The notes beneath the pieces were generated by a model. The model did no database searches. It was not told the origin of the DNA and worked only from the letters and a program-made list of their open reading frames with translations. Below are positions 35,057 to 44,675 of a stretch of DNA of 64,000 bases, in pieces. The translations under genes were made by a program, and so were the position numbers. The DNA lies in contig NZ_QPCG01000002.1 of assembly GCF_003351025.1 (NCBI RefSeq), positions 124,001 through 188,000 of the forward strand, read 5' to 3'. Position 1 is the first letter of the stretch. Each line of letters starts with the position of its first letter. This DNA is from Mucilaginibacter endophyticus (GTDB lineage Bacteria; Bacteroidota; Bacteroidia; Sphingobacteriales; Sphingobacteriaceae).

Positions 35057-35314
35057 TTTTATTTTAAATAAAATCAACATTTGTTAAACTTAATTACGGG
35101 GCAATTACTTGAAACGCTACAACTAAAAACTAAATATTTACTATTTTATTTTGTTCTTATTTTATCGGTATGGGTAAATATCTCACTATTAACCTTGTTT
35201 ATTCGAGTTGTAATAGTGTTTTGGAGATTTCTTTATAATTAAATAACAATTTTAAAACATGCTACCCCGAAAAATGTGGCGCTGACTGATAAACTTAAAA
35301 CAATGACTTTTAAT

Positions 35315-36229
35315 TTATTTCCAGTAAAATGAATGCATGGAGAAGCGTTTTAAAATCTGTTTTGGCAATTTTTTATAGAATTTACCGCTTTTATACCCCA
35401 GCCATTTTGCCCCCAAAGAAAAGACAGAATTTAGGATGATGCTCTTTTTATGTTTTAAAACATATTTTAATTCAGATCTCATGAATTTGAAGCCTTCGCC
35501 CGTGGGCTTGCCAAAATCACGGATCAGCCACTTATTTTGTTCGTGAAAAACCCGTGTATCAAAGTACCTCCTAAATTCTTGCACAAGGGTATAAGTATGA
35601 GAGTGGTAAACAGTGGCATCTGCTACATAGGCTTTTTTGTATCCGGCTGTTAACATCCTGGCGGCAACAATTGCGTCCTCGCCCATAATAGAATCTGTTG
35701 GGAAACCACCGATTGCTAAAAGAGCGTTCCGCCTGTACGCGGCGAAAGAATTGGAACAAAAAAACACTTTAAACCCCATTTGTGTAATATCTTCAGATGA
35801 TCTTATATGTGATATGGCCGGGTAATTATATAAACGTGCATGGCTTTCCAACGTTTGCGCATTTTTATGAGGAAGCTGTCTGCCATATGCCATGCCTACC
35901 TGGGGATCATCAAAAGCATTAACAATATTTGATATACTGTCGGGCGAGGCTAATATAGCATCCTGTGTTAAGAAAATGCAGATATCGGCATCTTCGGAGA
36001 GCTCAACAAGTTGCTGGCGGGTTTTACCATGATTAAATTCAGATTTATTAATTTCCTTTACTTTAAATCCGTATTGATTTGAAAGATTAATTGTATTGTC
36101 TTTTGAACCGGAGTCTATTATTATCTTATTTGATAGATTGTATGTTTGACTTTTTATACTTTCAAGCGCCTCAAGCCAAGATGAGCCGGCATTTAATGTT
36201 GGGATTAATAAGGCAACTTTATAGTTCAT
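35315..36229 (-). CDS. family 2 glycosyltransferase, rhamnosyltransferase-like
   Basis: 304-residue GT-A enzyme. The N-terminus VALLIPTLNAGSSW and IIDSGSKDNT form the nucleotide-sugar fold; EFNHGKTRQQL is characteristic of WbbL/RfbF-type dTDP-rhamnosyltransferases, and FLTQDA replaces a DxD-like metal site. GEDAIVAARMLTAGYK holds the usual catalytic acidic region. It likely adds rhamnose to the growing repeat unit on the cytoplasmic membrane face. The dTDP-rhamnose pathway genes are not in this window. It lies between two AT-rich gaps of about 200 and 300 bp. Confidence 0.85.
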   Translation of the reverse strand: MNYKVALLIPTLNAGSSWLEALESIKSQTYNLSNKIIIDSGSKDNTINLSNQYGFKVKEINKSEFNHGKTRQQLVELSEDADICIFLTQDAILASPDSISNIVNAFDDPQVGMAYGRQLPHKNAQTLESHARLYNYPAISHIRSSEDITQMGFKVFFCSNSFAAYRRNALLAIGGFPTDSIMGEDAIVAARMLTAGYKKAYVADATVYHSHTYTLVQEFRRYFDTRVFHEQNKWLIRDFGKPTGEGFKFMRSELKYVLKHKKSIILNSVFSLGAKWLGYKSGKFYKKLPKQILKRFSMHSFYWK

Positions 36230-36431
36230 GGAGTTTTTTGTTGAGGGAGTTAGAAATTGAGAACAACTGTATCGTCAATAATATGTGAGTAAAAAGATAG
36301 TTGTTAATAGAATTAAAAAGATTTAAGCCATAATCTTGTGGCTATTTTTCTTAGGAGTATTAATTTAATATATTGATTTTGGATAACCTGAATGATATAA
36401 AAAGCTTTGAAGTAGGCATATGCACCATAAT

Positions 36432-37466
36432 TTATCTATTATAGAGTTTTATATAGTTTGCAGCCATGATTTGCGCTGTATAACACTTTGAATATTTTGA
36501 GTGAATTTTTTTCGCCAGTACTTCTTTATTTCTGTCCGTTTCAACGAGAGTAGCTAACAATGAATTGATGTTTCCGAGTTGATAAGTCATAACTTCATCA
36601 CTGTCAAATAGCTCTCGAAATACAGGTAAATCTGAACATACAACAGGTATTTTTTGCGAGGCAGCCTCAATAACACATAAACCAAAGCCTTCCGACATTG
36701 AAGTCATGCCATACAAGTCGAAATATTTAAAATAATCGATAGCGTTTGGCTTGTAGCCCAAAAATAGACACCTATCGTTTACGTTTAACTTTTTTGCCAG
36801 ATCCATTAACTCGAGCCTTTTGTCTCCATCCCCAATTAAAAGCAAGCCAAACTTCCTTTCTTCGTCAATTGCTAAGGCCTGGATAAGCTGATCGATGCCT
36901 TTTCCATAAACCAATCTTGAAGACACCCCAATTATTTTATACTGCTGCTTTAGCTTATTAAGGGCATCTACCTCTTCGTTAAAGACAAGCGCAGATGGAT
37001 TGGGGCTTGTACCATTATGTACAAAATTGATATTGCTTTTGGGAAGTGCACGCTTATAAGTATCTGCCATCAATTTGGATAAAGTAACAATACAATTTGC
37101 TTTCTTGATAAATTGAAACCATACTTTTTCGGTAGCAATACCTATGAATTGATTATAACGAAACGAGTATACAGGTCTAATTTCCTGATGTAAAGTAGCG
37201 ATGCGCTTTTTTATCGTTTTTCTGTTAAAGAAACTATAAAAATCGCCTAAAAAACCATGTGAATGAACAACATCGTAGCCCGAAAAGTCGGTTTTTGTAA
37301 ACAGGTCCACTTTATGGATGGGGGCCTTAAAATCTAATTTAGCTACAGATTCTTTCAGATAATAAATAGTTACATCGTGTTCGCCAACTATGTTGTTTAT
37401 AATGTCTTTTGCAACAATAAACGGCCCGGATGGCTCGCAAGTGCTTAATATAAATGCAATTCTCAT
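36432..37466 (-). CDS. GT4-type glycosyltransferase
   Basis: 344-residue GT-B enzyme. It has an N-terminal acceptor domain (FILSTCEPSGPFIVAKDIINNI) and a C-terminal donor-binding domain beginning near IIGVSSRLVYGKGIDQLIQAL, with LLIGDGDKRLELMDLA and the E-x7-E-like EGFGLCVIEAASQKIPVVCSDLP. It transfers a sugar during repeat-unit assembly. Start ATG at 37464-37466, 15 bp after the Wzy-like gene, so cotranscribed. The sugar and linkage are not predictable. Confidence 0.9.
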   Translation of the reverse strand: MRIAFILSTCEPSGPFIVAKDIINNIVGEHDVTIYYLKESVAKLDFKAPIHKVDLFTKTDFSGYDVVHSHGFLGDFYSFFNRKTIKKRIATLHQEIRPVYSFRYNQFIGIATEKVWFQFIKKANCIVTLSKLMADTYKRALPKSNINFVHNGTSPNPSALVFNEEVDALNKLKQQYKIIGVSSRLVYGKGIDQLIQALAIDEERKFGLLLIGDGDKRLELMDLAKKLNVNDRCLFLGYKPNAIDYFKYFDLYGMTSMSEGFGLCVIEAASQKIPVVCSDLPVFRELFDSDEVMTYQLGNINSLLATLVETDRNKEVLAKKIHSKYSKCYTAQIMAANYIKLYNR

Positions 37467-37481
37467 GATTAACAGTTTTCC

Positions 37482-38654
37482 TTATAAACTCATGCTATAT
37501 GTGCATTTGTTATAATTAAAGGATTTTAATTGACCTATAATAAAAATCAAAATAAGGTATACAATAATGTCGTTATCGTAGCCAGGGAATAAGACCATCA
37601 TAGTGGCAAGTAAGGGGATAAATGCGGTAACCCAATATGCCCTGTTATTGAAAAGGCTTTTACCATACCTAAAGAGGGTAATCAAAAATAAAACATAAAA
37701 CGACAGCCCTAATATTCCAAAATCAAGATAGTTGTTCAGGAAGGTATTATGAATATTGGGTTCGCCCATATAAATTAGGGCATACTTATCCAAAAATTTA
37801 TCAGAAGACAAAAAGCCTTCGCCCCAGATCGATATTTTATCAAAATTTACAAAAAAGGCGGCCCAATAAATTAATCTCAACCCCATACCATCACTGCTAC
37901 TGGTTATACTATCTATTCTTAAAACACTGTTTAAAACGAATGGCGTGATTAAAGCAATTAATACAAAAAAAGAAAGTTTTATATATCTCCCCGGCATTTT
38001 CCAAATAATGTAAGCAACCCCTGAAATCAGCGCAAAAATTGGAGTTCTGGACATGGAAATATATGCAAGGATAATTACTAACAAAATCCTTGAAAGGGAA
38101 ATTCGGTTAAAACGGGCGGCACCAATTAAAATATAAGGAAAACCTATTGTTACTATCCTTGCTCCAAATAAATTTTTATTATCCAGTCCCCAAAAATATA
38201 AAGTGTTATTATAGATATCAGTTCCTTCACCAGAGCTTTTTGCGCCAGCTAAATATTGGAAATTGCTTTGCTTATGGTAAAGCATTAATTGAATGAATAC
38301 CAGAAAAAATGTAAAATGAAGTACATTATCTACATACCTTATCAACTTGTCTGTTTCTTTATTGTACAACCAGTTAATACTGGATATTAGAAAAATAAAG
38401 TTGACAAATATTTTGTAAAAGTTTGTCAACCTGAGCTCGTCATAATTACCCGACACAACAAAAGATATTATTGCATATGTACTATATAAAATCAGATAAA
38501 CTACCCAAGCCTTTTTAATGATCATTTTCCGTTCAAAAAAGAACGACAACGAAGCAAATAAAAATACTAAAGGGTAGATTTTAACTGGAAAAAATATTGA
38601 TAGCAAACAAAAGCAAAAAAGTCCATCGTTGAAATCTTCTAATTTGATTTTCAT
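37482..38654 (-). CDS. O-antigen/exopolysaccharide polymerase-like membrane protein (Wzy-like)
   Basis: 390-residue polytopic membrane protein with about ten to eleven hydrophobic segments and a large loop around residues 240-300 containing GMGLRLIYW, GEGF and HNTFLNNYLDFGILGL. That HNTFLxxxxxxGxxGL pattern is typical of Wzy_C/O-antigen ligase-type polymerases. It would polymerise lipid-linked repeat units in the periplasm. It is embedded among glycosyltransferase genes, four bases after the GT2 gene at 38659. Wzy proteins diverge strongly, so the call rests on topology, motif and context. Confidence 0.8.
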   Translation of the reverse strand: MKIKLEDFNDGLFCFCLLSIFFPVKIYPLVFLFASLSFFFERKMIIKKAWVVYLILYSTYAIISFVVSGNYDELRLTNFYKIFVNFIFLISSINWLYNKETDKLIRYVDNVLHFTFFLVFIQLMLYHKQSNFQYLAGAKSSGEGTDIYNNTLYFWGLDNKNLFGARIVTIGFPYILIGAARFNRISLSRILLVIILAYISMSRTPIFALISGVAYIIWKMPGRYIKLSFFVLIALITPFVLNSVLRIDSITSSSDGMGLRLIYWAAFFVNFDKISIWGEGFLSSDKFLDKYALIYMGEPNIHNTFLNNYLDFGILGLSFYVLFLITLFRYGKSLFNNRAYWVTAFIPLLATMMVLFPGYDNDIIVYLILIFIIGQLKSFNYNKCTYSMSL

Positions 38655-38658
38655 TTTG

Positions 38659-39438
38659 TTATTTCTTCAAAGCAATATTAATCCCAACAGACCGGAAAGC
38701 CCTGCGGATCAAAAATTTACTATATTCTTTTAGAATATCAAGACCTGCAACTATTTTGTTGAGCTTCCCGGTTCGGGTAATTGCCTTATAAGTTTCTAAG
38801 TACACCCTATAGCTGTCACTGATTCCGCCCACTTCCATCCTGACAGTTACTTTATCCATAAATCCAGCTTTCATTTCGTCGCGTCCCCTCAATAGCAATT
38901 CATAGTCACCCACTATTCCATACTCTGTGTTATATTTACCATATTTAGCAAAAAGCGATTTTGAGTGAAAAGAGCCGGGGTGAGCTATGTTATTTCGCTT
39001 TCTTGATGACCTCCAATCCCATGCCCACCCCAATGTTCGTATTACTTTATTTTTACTATTTGTAATATGTATTCTGGATGAAACAAAATCGTATGTGTTA
39101 TCATTGTTATTCAAATACTCAACGTAATTTTCGATGGCGTCCTCGTATAAAGCATCGTCGGCACCTATAAAGAGAATCCAATCTCCTTTAGACAAATCGA
39201 TACCTTTATTCCATGCATCATATACCCCGGTATCCGGCTCTGATATCCACTTTGTTGTTTCGCTGCTGTATTTTTTTAAAATATCAACAGTGCCATCTTT
39301 TGAGGCGCCGTCAACAATTACGTGCTCAACGTTTTTATAAGTCTGACTTAGTACGCTGTTAATACATCTTTCTATAATGTCAAGAGAATTATACGTTGCT
39401 GTGATGACCGTTATTAAAGGTTTCTTTTCCGATTGCAT
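38659..39438 (-). CDS. family 2 glycosyltransferase (WcaE/WbbD-like)
   Basis: 259-residue GT-A enzyme: PLITVITATYNSLDIIERC at the N-terminus, VDGASKDGTVDIL, the conserved WISEPDTGVYDAWNKGI and the GADD metal-binding motif in WILFIGADDALY. This pattern is shared by WcaE-type colanic acid transferases. The C-terminus has amphipathic basic segments (KYSKFLIRRAFRSVG) suited to membrane association. It is in line with the Wzy-like gene and follows the GT at 39508 by 69 bp. Confidence 0.9.
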   Translation of the reverse strand: MQSEKKPLITVITATYNSLDIIERCINSVLSQTYKNVEHVIVDGASKDGTVDILKKYSSETTKWISEPDTGVYDAWNKGIDLSKGDWILFIGADDALYEDAIENYVEYLNNNDNTYDFVSSRIHITNSKNKVIRTLGWAWDWRSSRKRNNIAHPGSFHSKSLFAKYGKYNTEYGIVGDYELLLRGRDEMKAGFMDKVTVRMEVGGISDSYRVYLETYKAITRTGKLNKIVAGLDILKEYSKFLIRRAFRSVGINIALKK

Positions 39439-39507
39439 GTTCTGTCCCCAATATTATTTAGATGGCAGGCTTTTAACCGCCGCCACCTTTATCATATTTC
39501 CTTAATG

Positions 39508-40695
39508 TTAACGTTCGTTATACAACTCTGTGATAATTTGATGATACTTCTGAGCAAATAACTTTGTTCTTGTGGCCAGGTTATTCTGTACCTCTTCGTC
39601 AGTTAAGAAATTATTTGAAACTTTATTTTCTACTTGGCTTAATACATTTTCTATTATATCTGCAAGGGCAGATTCATTCCGCGGGTCAAAATAGATACCA
39701 GTTTCCGGATCCTGTTCCCTGTGAATTGGAATATCAGATACGAGTATTTTTTTTCCGATGCTTTTTGCCTCTTCCACTGTTGAACTCCAACCTTCAAATA
39801 AAGAAGGGTTGATCAAAGCGGTACATGTTTTCATTAAAACTAATACTTCGGCATAGGGTATTAACCCCAGTAGTAAGATGTTTTTCGAAAGATCATTTAC
39901 TTCGATAAAATCGCGTATCATTTTAATATTGCCATCGTTGCCACGATAGTCTACCATGTGCCCCGTTGTTACCAGTAAAGGGTTAAGACCGCGATTTTTA
40001 AGCAGGTTGATGGCTTTAAAAACCACCATATGGTTTTTATGGCTCCAAAATTGATTGGGCAGATATAGAAAATCGCCTTCAATTTGGTATTTGGATTGAA
40101 TACGTTTTTGAGTCGCTATAAATTCGGTTTCTGATAAAGAACTTGGTTGAGAAACAAATTGCATAACCTTAACCTTACTTATATCTTCCGACGCAAATTT
40201 GATATAATCCTTAAGCGAGTCATTGCTGCTCAGGATTATTCGATCGCTGTATTTCACAACTTTTTTATTCAAGTTGATCATCCAGTTTCTTTCACTCGCA
40301 GACCATAGATCGGGAAAGTGATAAAGTTGGAAGTCAGGTATCCAACTTACAATTTTAAGCTTACCAAACCTACTGAAGAAATTAGAATGCGATACAATTT
40401 CTATTTTATATTTCTTCAATAGATTTATTAAGAGCAAGTTTTTTTTAAAAAGTTTGTCAGATACTTTATCAATATACCAGGGCATCGACTTTCGCTTTAA
40501 TACGTTGGTTTTAATAACTTGAGCGTAGGGGAGGAAGGCATCAATTATATCCTGGTCAAGGTCTGATGGGACAAAAAACGTATAATGAATATAACCAGGA
40601 GCTTCACTATGACTCGCGTAAAGTAAATTTTTGAGGTAATTTATTCCCCCTTTATACTCCTTTGAAAAATACATGATAATCCCAACTCTAATCAT
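39508..40695 (-). CDS. GT4/GT1-type glycosyltransferase
   Basis: 395-residue GT-B enzyme. The N-terminal half begins MIRVGIIMYFSKEYKGGINYL; the donor domain has YLPNQFWSHKNHMVVFKAINLL, LLLGLIPYAEVLVLMKTC and ALINPSLFEGWSSTVEEAKSIGKKILVSDIP, the typical E-x-W/G-x-x-x-x-E signature. It transfers one sugar of the repeat unit. Its start overlaps the end of the epimerase gene (stop at 40688) by eight bases, indicating translational coupling. Confidence 0.9.
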   Translation of the reverse strand: MIRVGIIMYFSKEYKGGINYLKNLLYASHSEAPGYIHYTFFVPSDLDQDIIDAFLPYAQVIKTNVLKRKSMPWYIDKVSDKLFKKNLLLINLLKKYKIEIVSHSNFFSRFGKLKIVSWIPDFQLYHFPDLWSASERNWMINLNKKVVKYSDRIILSSNDSLKDYIKFASEDISKVKVMQFVSQPSSLSETEFIATQKRIQSKYQIEGDFLYLPNQFWSHKNHMVVFKAINLLKNRGLNPLLVTTGHMVDYRGNDGNIKMIRDFIEVNDLSKNILLLGLIPYAEVLVLMKTCTALINPSLFEGWSSTVEEAKSIGKKILVSDIPIHREQDPETGIYFDPRNESALADIIENVLSQVENKVSNNFLTDEEVQNNLATRTKLFAQKYHQIITELYNER

Positions 40696-41611
40696 TCTGC
40701 AACTTTTTAAAATAATTTACATACTGTGAAATACCTTCTTTTACATCAACACCCGGTAACCATCCAAGGTTTAATGCCTTTGAAATATCAGCGTGATAAA
40801 ATCGGGGATCTCCAGTTTTTATACTTTGATTAAAATTGATAACTATCTGTTTATTATAGGCTTTTACCAACATATTTATGGTATCTGCAACGGTAGTTCT
40901 GATACCAGAACCACCATTTATGATACTTGTTTTTCTGTTTTCATGAGTAGCTATCGCTAATATCAAGGCAGATGCATCTGTAACATATAACCAATCGCGA
41001 GTTTCCTCTCCCGTGCCAAAAAATGTTACTTCGCCGGTGGAATTTTTTACTTTCATGCATGCGTCCCATAGCAATTGTTTTTGCAATCCTACTCCGTAAA
41101 TAGAAAAATACCGGATTATCGAAACTTTCAAATCAAAGTTTTTACTATAGGAGAAGCATAATTCTTCTGCAGCTTTTTTGTGAAAGCCATATGGTGAAAC
41201 AGGGTCTGACGGATCATCTTCTTTTATCTTTTTATCGCCAACATCACCTTGTACTGCAGGGCTTGATGGGTAAATAAAATGACATGGCTTACCTTGCAGC
41301 CTTATATATTCCAGCAACGCTAAAGTACTCTGAACGCTTTTTTGGAAATCTTCGAACGGGTTTTGATAGGAGAAGGCCACGGATCCACTGCCGCCGCAGT
41401 GAACTATCACATCAAAAGCCTGGTTGATATTCATCAAAGCTTCAAATGTTATGGTTGATTCAAACCAATCATCAATACCCCATTCACTATATTCGTACTT
41501 ATGCCATTTGCCGTGTCCTATACCACTTACGCGGTAGCCGGCATCTTTAAAAGCTTTTGCGGTATATCTGCCTAAAAAACCGTAAGCACCAGTTATTAAA
41601 ACTTTTTTCAT
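40688..41611 (-). CDS. NAD-dependent sugar epimerase/dehydratase (extended SDR)
   Basis: 307-residue extended SDR starting at ATG 41609-41611 (MKKVLITGAYGFLGRYTAKAF); upstream in-frame residues belong to the preceding gene. It has GxxGxxG (GAYGFLG), VIVHCGGSGS, YPSSPAVQG and the catalytic YGFHKKAAE (Tyr-x3-Lys). The DPRFYHADISKALNLGWLP ending is common in UDP-/GDP-sugar epimerases and reductases. It modifies a nucleotide sugar for the polysaccharide; the product is unknown. One base separates it from the upstream acyltransferase stop. Confidence 0.9.
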   Translation of the reverse strand: MKKVLITGAYGFLGRYTAKAFKDAGYRVSGIGHGKWHKYEYSEWGIDDWFESTITFEALMNINQAFDVIVHCGGSGSVAFSYQNPFEDFQKSVQSTLALLEYIRLQGKPCHFIYPSSPAVQGDVGDKKIKEDDPSDPVSPYGFHKKAAEELCFSYSKNFDLKVSIIRYFSIYGVGLQKQLLWDACMKVKNSTGEVTFFGTGEETRDWLYVTDASALILAIATHENRKTSIINGGSGIRTTVADTINMLVKAYNKQIVINFNQSIKTGDPRFYHADISKALNLGWLPGVDVKEGISQYVNYFKKLQND

Positions 41612-41612
41612 T

Positions 41613-42239
41613 TTAAGATTTTCGTAAATCAATTGGGATTTCTTTGATGACTTTAGCTGGATTTCCGCCAACAATTGTCCACGGAGGTACATCTTTTGTA
41701 ACTACGCTCCCTGCACCTACGATTGCGCCTTCGCCGATAGTCACCCCTTTTAAGATAATACAGTTCATGCCGATCCAGGCATTAGAGGAAATCTTGATTG
41801 GCTTCGTATTTACAACCGACCAGTTTTTATTTTCTATAAAGTTGCGCCCTGCCCTGTAATCTTCTAATTGTGTTTTTATGTCGTTTTCACGCTCCCGATA
41901 ATCAACAGCGTGTGAATCGTGATCGTAAAAGTATGATCCCCATGCAACAAATACATCATCTCCGAACGATACGGAAGAGCGGCAAATGATTTTAGAGCAT
42001 CCAATATAACATCTATTACCTATTGAAACATTGCCATCCGAGCTTTCGAATATTACATCACAATCTAACATGCAGTCATCTCCTACAATAAGATACTTTT
42101 TTTCAGACTGCGGATAATTTAATGTAAGGTTAAAGTTTCCTAAGAAATGAGAATTACCCGCATCGATAAATCGTTTAAGGGCCCCGATCTTTTTATTCTT
42201 TTTGACCTGTTTTAAATAATCGACTATTTTAAAAAACAT
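41613..42239 (-). CDS. hexapeptide-repeat acyltransferase
   Basis: 208-residue left-handed beta-helix protein of the acetyltransferase family. Hexapeptide repeats run through [20 protein letters not shown] and [32 protein letters not shown], with the usual extended loop containing [12 protein letters not shown] in front (His as likely catalytic base). The end [13 protein letters not shown] is typical of maltose/galactoside O-acetyltransferase relatives. It likely O-acetylates a sugar residue of the polysaccharide. Tight spacing to its neighbours places it in the operon. Confidence 0.9.
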   Translation of the reverse strand: MFFKIVDYLKQVKKNKKIGALKRFIDAGNSHFLGNFNLTLNYPQSEKKYLIVGDDCMLDCDVIFESSDGNVSIGNRCYIGCSKIICRSSVSFGDDVFVAWGSYFYDHDSHAVDYRERENDIKTQLEDYRAGRNFIENKNWSVVNTKPIKISSNAWIGMNCIILKGVTIGEGAIVGAGSVVTKDVPPWTIVGGNPAKVIKEIPIDLRKS

Positions 42240-42262
42240 AATAGAAAAGCTATAGACAGGAA

Positions 42263-43177
42263 TTAATTTTTAAAAAGTTTTGATATCTTGCTTTTAACCC
42301 TGGATATGACTGATGCGGGTTTATAGCAATTTTCAAATAAAAAATTATCCGCTTGCTCATCTACCATAATATTTGCAGGGTGCTTGATGTAGCCTAATGC
42401 ATTAGTGCCTAAGGTTAATCTGTCATACCAAAGTGGTTTGTTCATTGTATGCGTGCCGGCGTTACCAAAACCGATATTATCGATCAAATTAACATTTGGC
42501 ACTATGCTAATACCGTTGTATAACCACGTATTGTAATGCCATTGATAATCCCAGGTGTCAATGTTTTTTGCCTTTGCTAAGGTTTTTGCCCAAAAAACTT
42601 GCTGTTTTTTATCCTTGAATATTTTATTTAGGAAGTTTTTATCAAGCATTTTATCTAAATCTTTCATGTGATAATCGTAGCTTTTCCAGGCCCTTGACCA
42701 TGTGGCCCATCCCCATATGCCGCCGTAGTTTGAAAAGTAATATGAATTATGGCCTCTTTTATGCCCGCCCTGGAGGTTGGTGCCGCTGATGGCCCAAACA
42801 TGGTCATCGTTTTTATAATATTCCAGATTTTCTTCGCAAAATGAAAAGAAATCGGGATGAGGTAAACAATCATCTTCTAAAATGATGCCATATTCAACCT
42901 GTTCAAAAAACCAGCTAATGCCACTTGATACGGCAAGGCCACAACCCATGTTGTGTTCTCTGAACAACGTTTTTACCTCACAATCCCAATCTATTCCATT
43001 CAAAATATATTCTTTTACTGCATTAATCTTTGAAACATCCTGGTCATTGTTGGCTCTCGGACCGTCGGATGCTATAAACAGGTATTTAGGTTTTTGTTCT
43101 TTTATGCGCTCAAATACCCTGATAGAAGTATCCAACCTTGTAAAAGTTAGTAAGAGTATGGGGATTTTAAATGCCAT
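42263..43177 (-). CDS. glycosyltransferase, GNT-I/HlpA-like
   Basis: 304-residue GT-A-fold protein: [53 protein letters not shown] and the metal-binding [15 protein letters not shown] (EDD). This combination matches bacterial proteins related to N-acetylglucosaminyltransferase I and annotated as hemolytic protein HlpA-like or nucleotide-diphospho-sugar transferase. [14 protein letters not shown] is a strongly conserved stretch of that group. It is 24 bp before the acyltransferase. The sugar is unknown. Confidence 0.82.
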   Translation of the reverse strand: MAFKIPILLLTFTRLDTSIRVFERIKEQKPKYLFIASDGPRANNDQDVSKINAVKEYILNGIDWDCEVKTLFREHNMGCGLAVSSGISWFFEQVEYGIILEDDCLPHPDFFSFCEENLEYYKNDDHVWAISGTNLQGGHKRGHNSYYFSNYGGIWGWATWSRAWKSYDYHMKDLDKMLDKNFLNKIFKDKKQQVFWAKTLAKAKNIDTWDYQWHYNTWLYNGISIVPNVNLIDNIGFGNAGTHTMNKPLWYDRLTLGTNALGYIKHPANIMVDEQADNFLFENCYKPASVISRVKSKISKLFKN

Positions 43178-43201
43178 TATTAATTATATAAATACCAATA
43201 A

Positions 43202-44047
43202 TTATTGAGGTTTATAAAAGAACACTATTCGTTTAATCAAGTTTTTTAAAGAGAAGTCTTTATATCGGTAATCTTTAAAAGGTGATAATCTTAAATAATG
43301 CCAATATTCTTTTTTATATGGATGATTATTTAAGTACAACCAGGGCTTTGATGTTCCTGCAAAGTGAACCACTACCGGCTTATCTTTTAGGCGTTTAGTA
43401 AGATGTTTTTCATTAAATGTTGGCGACAATGGTTTCCATTTGTTGTAGAAAAATATATTTAAAACATCTTGATCCCACCATAAAAGTCTCTCCATATATT
43501 CTTTGGCAGTAGCAATCAACCCTACAGATACTTTATCTGATTGCCACTTTTCAAGGTTAATATACATTACACCTGCATTGAAATATCTTTTTGCAGGAAT
43601 TCCAAGCCTGTTCATCCGATGAAGGCTTTCGATATCAACAAGATCTTCTACAGCTGAAAGGTAGTTTCCTTCCAGATCAAATTCAACCAATGCTCTGAGC
43701 GACCCTAATACTAAAAGATCTGAGTCAAGGAATAAAGCAGTTTTGATATTCTTCGGCATTATTTCAGCAATCATCAATCTGAAATACGTAGCCTTTGATA
43801 CATGATGTGTTAAAGTATAATTATTAAATGAAGAGCTTTCAAGTGACAATAAACTGATCAGAAGGTTGTACTTAGCTTTAAAAAATGCTTGTATTTCGTT
43901 TATCAATGTTAAATCTTCTAAATCATGAATAACAAATATATTTAAATTCAAATCGGGATTGTTTTCACAAACTGAGATCAGAGCTACCGTAAAGTGCTGT
44001 ATGTAAGCCTGATCTATAGTGAATATAATATTTAATGTCTTTTTCAA
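43202..44047 (-). CDS. GT8 family glycosyltransferase
   Basis: 281-residue retaining GT-A enzyme of the LPS galactosyl/glucosyltransferase (GT8) type. It shows LNIIFTIDQAYIQHFTVALISV, the DxD motif in ALFLDSDLLVLGSL, YFNAGVMYINLEKW and HFAGTSKPW near the C-terminus, all GT8 hallmarks. The start is TTG at 44045-44047 (MKKTLNII); no ATG is available at the right place and the family N-terminus begins exactly here. The C-terminal basic segment (LKNLIKRIVFFYK) suggests membrane contact. Confidence 0.9.
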   Translation of the reverse strand: MKKTLNIIFTIDQAYIQHFTVALISVCENNPDLNLNIFVIHDLEDLTLINEIQAFFKAKYNLLISLLSLESSSFNNYTLTHHVSKATYFRLMIAEIMPKNIKTALFLDSDLLVLGSLRALVEFDLEGNYLSAVEDLVDIESLHRMNRLGIPAKRYFNAGVMYINLEKWQSDKVSVGLIATAKEYMERLLWWDQDVLNIFFYNKWKPLSPTFNEKHLTKRLKDKPVVVHFAGTSKPWLYLNNHPYKKEYWHYLRLSPFKDYRYKDFSLKNLIKRIVFFYKPQ

Positions 44048-44069
44048 AAAAATTCGATTATCGTTGTTA

Positions 44070-44624
44070 TTAAAACGTATTAATTTCTACCGATGCCAAG
44101 GCTTTAACGATACTGTTTGAAGGAATTGATTTGTAAATTAAGCAGTTGGCTCCAATTATTACATTGTCGCCAATAGTTACCCCTTTTAAAATAGTAACGT
44201 TACTCCCTATCCAGCAATCTTTACCGATAGTTATGGCACCCAATGTATACTCACTTGGGTGTGTTTTTACTATAGGGCTTTTCTCATAGGCGTGGTTATG
44301 GTCATACATTTTCACCGACTCCCCGATAATTGTGTTGTCACCTATTGTAATCTGATCCAAACAGTTTATAGAGCAGTAGTTATTAAAAAATATGTTATTC
44401 CCTATGGTAAGCTTCGCCTTACTAAAAACTAAAACTGAGCAGAATTCCTTAAAAATTACGTTGTCGCCAATATTTATGTTAACATCGGGATAAGCCGCGT
44501 TAATGTTCACGTTTTTGCCCATAATAAGGGTAGGGGCGATATTGATAGTATCGCTTTGGGGAAAAAGCCGGTAACTTTTTACCGAAAATAATTTTCGCAG
44601 TATGTTTTTTAAATAACGATACAT
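44070..44624 (-). CDS. hexapeptide-repeat acyltransferase
   Basis: 184-residue left-handed beta-helix protein from ATG 44622-44624 (MYRYLKNILRKLF); a TTG 15 bases upstream is less likely. The repeats include VNINIGDNVIFKEFCSVLVF, IGNNIFFNNYCSINC and [41 protein letters not shown] supplies the His expected in the active site. The distal part resembles WcaF-type acetyltransferases of capsule and colanic acid loci. It probably acetylates a sugar of the repeat unit. Confidence 0.88.
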   Translation of the reverse strand: MYRYLKNILRKLFSVKSYRLFPQSDTINIAPTLIMGKNVNINAAYPDVNINIGDNVIFKEFCSVLVFSKAKLTIGNNIFFNNYCSINCLDQITIGDNTIIGESVKMYDHNHAYEKSPIVKTHPSEYTLGAITIGKDCWIGSNVTILKGVTIGDNVIIGANCLIYKSIPSNSIVKALASVEINTF

Positions 44625-44675
44625 AGGTTTAACAACCAAACTGAATATTGTCTATGAGTTTGTTCACAAAGTTCT